From positions 499,001 through 563,000 of the forward strand of contig LSRY02000003.1 in assembly GCA_001643675.2 (NCBI GenBank): a DNA stretch of 64,000 nt. The letters are read 5' to 3'. Of the stretch, positions 60,037 through 64,000 are shown piece by piece. Under the pieces are notes generated by a model. That model saw nothing but the letters and a program-made list of their open reading frames with translations. It did not search any database and was not told the DNA's origin. Position 1 is the first letter of the stretch, and each line of letters begins with the position of its first letter. Both the position numbers and the translations under genes were made by a program. This DNA is from Monocercomonoides exilis (Eukaryota; Preaxostyla; Oxymonadida; Polymastigidae).

Positions 60037-61324
60037 TTATGAAGATCTGCCGAATGGCTCATCAGTAAACATCTTCTTTATCATTTCAATCAATTCTTCT
60101 CCTTTGATTCCTTCTGTCAGCAATTGCACTCCGTCTATCGTCATCACTTGTGCTTCCTCGGCTTCACATTCGCTCAAAGGCACTTCCCCAGTTGTCATTT
60201 CATGAAGAATCAGTCCAAGTGTGAAAACGATTTCCTTTTAAATTTCTTCATCTTCATTTCCCACTTCTGGTGCCTGCCATCGCTTAATTTCATCCCTCTG
60301 CTTTTCATCCTCCAGTTCTTCTGTCAATACGAATATTTCATTATTTCCTTCCTCAATAAAGATTGAATATGGACACAATTGTTTTCCCATCACTTTCGCA
60401 CTTTCATCTCCTGTCGAAATCAGATGCTCAAATAACTCTGCAACTTCCAAAACAACTTCTTTCCAATTGCAATTCCATTCACAATAAATCTTCAAGCCTA
60501 AATATTTTATGCATTGAATCCAGTCATTCCATAAGTGAATTTTTCACATTCAATTGAGACTGAACAATTCGTTACACTGAGTGCTGATGTTGAATGAAGA
60601 AATGCACTTTTCCTCGGATTCAACTGACATTTCACAACGAATGAAAGTCTGCTCATTGGCAGTGAACTCGAACAATCAGCAAGTCATTCTTACGTGGCTG
60701 ATCCTTTATCACTTTCATTCACTGACATTCTCTCTCCATCTGATGATGATGATTCAATTCTGCCTGAAATTATCACATAAAGTAATGGTCCTGTTATTTC
60801 CTTGGTTTTTGACGAAGATAAGACAACCTCCATTTCATTCATTGATCTGCTCTATCTCGAGTTCGCTCTATAATAAACTGTCAAGCATCCAAAACATTCA
60901 CTTCCACGCTGCCTCCAATCGCATCCACAAATACACAATCAAATTCATCGTTCACTCCTGCTGCTGAATGGAATGAACATCCAATTATCACCAAATCTCC
61001 ACCAATGCTTGAAATTATCGTTTTGGCTGAGTTGTCAAATCCCAATGTTAATCGGAGTTTGATATTTGTCAATTCAAGATGATCATCATTTTCCATGAAA
61101 TATTCCAGTTGACTTCCAATTGTCTTTTTAAAATTCAATATTGCCTTCATATTCTCTTCTCCCATCTTTACACTTTTTTTGATCTGATAATTGGACGTTA
61201 AAAGTATCTTGAATAATTGTTGATCCTTCACTTTGAATTGTTTTCGTTTCATCTCCTTCTTTTATGTTTCCCATTCCTTTCCACAATGTGAAGCACGGTT
61301 CTTCACTTCTGCAATGAACAACAT
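60037..61324 (-). pseudogene. fragment of the surface beta-helix/pseudokinase family inside the 3.0-kb element
   Basis: At the upstream end the minus strand reads FDVVHCRSEEPCFTLWKGMG, the section-start motif of the Pmp-type repeats (compare VYCGLEKAPCLNVNYGMERL in the 11.5-kb gene). It then reads TIISSIGGDLVIIGCSFHSA and further on ELFEHLISTGDESAKVMGKQ. The kinase-like end has RWQAPEVGNEDEE (the APE motif), FTLGLILHEMTTGEVPLSE and MFTDEPFGR. Frames change near 61,200, 60,880 and 60,500, and a TAA lies just after the APE motif at about 60,238. It is a different subfamily from the copies at 11.5 and 26 kb. Most of the beta-helix and the membrane span are missing or scrambled. Confidence 0.75.
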
Positions 61325-61787
61325 CAAATTTACTAAAAAAGTTAAATCAACTCATTTTTTCGTATTTTTTAAAAAAACATCAAAAAGACAAACTTAAATA
61401 ATGTTCGTTGTTTTTATAATACAATATTGAATTGTTTTGCGCATTAAAAGCTTATGTGTGTAACAGTGATTCATTTTACTATGCAAAAATCGTATCTGGT
61501 ACAAAAAAACAGAGAACTATAAAAGAACCAGAAAATATATGAAATATTAAAGCAAAATTAATAATATTGTTATTTAAAGAGTCATTCATAACCTTTTGCG
61601 TTCCTTTGCGAACGGAAATGAACTAATATTAGGTTGTTTAGAATATTCAAGCAAAAAGGCACACTTTAATGTGACTGTGAATAAAAGCTGTTTTCAATAA
61701 CAAACAAGTGTGCATATAATAATATACTTAAATTAACATATAAAAATGAAAGGATAGCAAACTATTGAATTCGAATTAAACGAAAAC

Positions 61788-62148
61788 AGCATAATCAACT
61801 TTTCATATTGTGTCAAATTTTATTGTGGGTCTGATCAAAGATATTTTATTAAATTTTTTATTTGTGATAAATATTTTTGTGATGAAAATAAACAAATAAA
61901 ATAAATTTATATTATAATAAAAACTCATTGGATGTCCAAAAATCACGTTTTCTTTTCAATTTGAATATTTTTCGATGAAATTCATGTTTTTATGGGTCAT
62001 TTTTCAAAAATCATTTTTTTCAACAAGAAAAATTTTTTTCGAAAAATCGGTCCATAAAAAGTTTTTAAATAATTATCAACTATTAATTCATCATAATAAT
62101 AATGAATAAAAACGCAATTTGCAAAAGGAGCGCATTTAGACCTATGCC
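61788..62148 (-). repeat. right 361-bp terminal inverted repeat
   Basis: Reverse complement of 59135-59495. Followed by the CTTAAATT target duplication. Confidence 0.92.
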
Positions 62149-62260
62149 CTTAAATTTGGATGAAGATATCATTAATAAGTGTTTTCGCTTTTTCAGTATT
62201 CTTTTGTTAATATTCAAGTGAAATTTCCAAACCAAAAATTTTGAAAGAAAAAATATGAAA

Positions 62261-62533
62261 TGGGGAAAATACGGAGTTTTAAGCATTTTTTTTTGCACAA
62301 GGCATTGAAAAATTGCTTTGCTTGTTTATTTATTTCACTTTTTCAGATTTTGAAACAAATTTGATTTTCACGGCAGAAAATAAGCATCGTTGACATAACA
62401 ATAAAATGTTTTGGGATCTCACATGTGTTTCAATAAAGAATCCTTTTTTTCCGTATTTTTTGATTTCAAAAAGTTCATCAAAGATGCATAATTTTTCAAT
62501 GAAAATGCCTGAAGCGAAATATTTTGCCCCATT
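62261..62533. mobile_element. MITE, family with GGGGAAAATA ends, copy 2
   Basis: Begins TGGGGAAAATACGGAGTTTT and ends with the complement of GGGGCAAAATATTTCGCTTC; about 270 bp, same size and end pattern as 6502-6770. It sits in the dispersed repeat flanking the 3.0-kb element, so insertions are nested here. Confidence 0.72.
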
Positions 62534-62740
62534 TCAAAAAAAAAAAATCTCCCATATTTTGTTCAAATTTTTATTCACACTCACAAAACTTCTCAAAAAT
62601 GAAAGCAAAAATTTGTGAAAACAGTTTCATTCATTCATGTGCAGATTCATGAGCGGAAACGGTAATTTGATGAAAATAAAAAATTTCAGTTTGATGTGAA
62701 AATTTAACAAAAGGAAGTTTACAAAAAAATCAGCCATATA

Positions 62741-63142
62741 GTTAGTGTTAATAAAGGCGGACACTTTTAATAACTGTGGACAGTTGCTTTATCTCAACAA
62801 CAGTCAAAAGTTGCTTTTTGACAATAAGCCCAATTATTCCCTCAATGAATATGAACTTATATGAATTGTTTTTATCACACATCCAACACAATGAAATAAT
62901 CCAAAAATAATTTTTTCTTTTCGGAGAAACTCGAAGAATCTTATTTCTCCGAGTTTCTCCGAAAATGGAAAATGTTGTTATCTTTGTTCTTTTGAGCAAG
63001 TTATTTTATTAATGTATGTCACATAAGTTTATATTTATTGAGGGAATAATTGGGTTTATTGTTAAAATGCAACGATCAACAGTTATTGAGATAATGCAAC
63101 TGTCCACAGTTATTGAAAGTGTCCGCCATTATTAACACTAAC
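62741..63142. mobile_element. MITE, family with GTTAGTGTTAATA ends, copy 2
   Basis: 402 bp, same ends, same TA flanks (62739-62740 and 63143-63144) and same central CGGAGAAACTCG palindrome as 19287-19689. The two copies differ at many interior bases, so they are not a recent duplication. Confidence 0.9.
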
Positions 63143-63144
63143 TA

Positions 63145-64000
63145 TATATAGATAACTTTTTTTCTTTCAGAACAATCATTTTTCTTCTGTGTCGAATGCA
63201 AAACTTCGCCTCATTTTTAAAAAACATTTATGAAGATCCGTCTCTTCACTTCATCTTCATTAACTTATATTCCATCCAATTCATGAAGTTTCATTATCCA
63301 AGAAGCTGATATTGCCATTTCTATTTATTTTTTAATGATTATTACCGGAAACACCTTGGAAGTGAATTTAATATTAAAAATCATTTTAATTGAATAACCA
63401 TTGATGAGTTTTTTAAAAACACTTATATCGGATTCATATGCCTCTTATTGTCAATTTCTCACACTATTATTTATGGAGTGAAAATTTTTGACATAGTTTT
63501 GCAATAAAATTCATTTTTTTTTTTAATGTCAGATAGTTTTTTAATTTTTTTCGTTTCAACAAAACATATTTTGGAATAAAAATTTTTATTTAAAATTCTT
63601 CAATCAACACTGAAAAGTTCAAAACACCAAATTTCAAATAATTACGTTTTCAAAAATCTCAAACTTTGGTTTTTTTATTCATTTGTCACACATTTGACTA
63701 TTAAACAAAAAAATTTAAAATTATCCACTCTCGAAAAAAATGTTATAATCCCAATGACATTTGCACATTTATTCTTTTTCAAGCAATTATTTATGATGAA
63801 ATTTCTGGTCAGAAACAATTTTGCAACAAGAACCAACATAATTATTATTATAATAATTATAATTATAATAATAAAAGGAACATTTTCCTCCTATGATGGT
63901 TATGAATTTTTATTTGATTATATTCACAGAAATCAGATCACATTTAGTTTTGTGTGGCTGTCAACCAGTTTGTTTTAAAAACTTGATCAAAACCCCATTA
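63145..64000. other. AT-rich, no gene recognised
   Basis: The right end of the window holds no supported coding frame. An (ATT/AAT)-rich run lies near 63,838-63,875. The open frame 63,694-63,978 has the Phe/Ile/Asn content expected by chance. Confidence 0.5.

Larger units (their letters stand above)
59135..62148. mobile_element. 3.0-kb element with 361-bp terminal inverted repeats and 8-bp target duplication
   Basis: Terminal repeats 59135-59495 and 61788-62148 are reverse complements with very few differences. Outer ends read GGCATAGGTCTAAATGCGCT. The 8-base direct repeat CTTAAATT flanks both ends (59127-59134 and 62149-62156). An 8-bp duplication fits Merlin or hAT elements. The interior has no transposase; instead the minus strand carries a decayed fragment of the surface pseudokinase family. 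The element therefore looks non-autonomous and carries host-type sequence. The flanks on both sides belong to one interrupted dispersed repeat. Confidence 0.9.

Noticed and set aside
60238-60240. Alternative genetic code with TAA read as Gln, because a TAA interrupts the kinase fragment at a plausible Gln position
   Set aside because: Intact genes in the window stop at TAA, TAG and TGA, and other lesions in the same fragment show that it is decayed.

Overview
The window is nuclear DNA of an intron-bearing unicellular eukaryote. It is AT-rich between genes, has short spliceosomal introns (about 45-250 bp) and proteins full of serine runs. It carries a family of surface proteins with beta-helix GGA repeats followed by one membrane segment and a degenerate kinase domain. 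That combination best fits a Preaxostyla flagellate close to Monocercomonoides; this is an inference from family resemblance. TAA, TAG and TGA all end genes here, so the standard code applies.

Layout. 0-2.3 kb: the 3' end of a coiled-coil gene, then a five-exon RING gene of the Sip5 type. 2.8-4.9 kb: a complete pogo-like DNA transposon with 21-bp terminal repeats, a TA duplication and a spliced transposase. 5.7-6.8 kb: a 310-bp-arm inverted repeat and a MITE. 7.1-9.0 kb: a three-exon gene of unknown function. 11.5-18.5 kb: a surface beta-helix/pseudokinase gene broken by one in-frame TGA and one frameshift. 18.5-28.5 kb: mostly gene-poor, with MITEs, decayed coding-like stretches and a second pseudokinase pseudogene. 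28.6-31.7 kb: a cation/Ca2+ exchanger. 32.0-35.5 kb: a 1070-residue serine-rich protein. 36.6-42.6 kb: a polytopic membrane protein, a small unknown protein, a five-exon VAMP7-type R-SNARE and an ER-type thioredoxin/PDI-like protein. 42.7-48.0 kb: a PP2A B56 regulatory subunit with a roughly 700-residue serine-rich tail. 50.8-56.6 kb: a 1851-residue TmcB-like membrane protein ending in a hemerythrin domain with all seven iron ligands. 57-63 kb: transposon-dense DNA, including a dead Merlin/ISXO2-type transposase, a 3.0-kb element with 361-bp terminal inverted repeats and an 8-bp target duplication that carries a decayed piece of the surface pseudokinase family, and several MITEs.

Nothing looks like an operon. 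The housekeeping genes (vesicle fusion, ER redox, phosphatase targeting, calcium transport) are independent units with their own introns. The two most interesting loci are the TmcB-like/hemerythrin protein, a candidate oxygen or redox receptor, and the mobile-element system that appears to carry or break copies of the surface pseudokinase family. All exon structures were read by eye from splice-site phase and family resemblance and have not been tested against transcripts.
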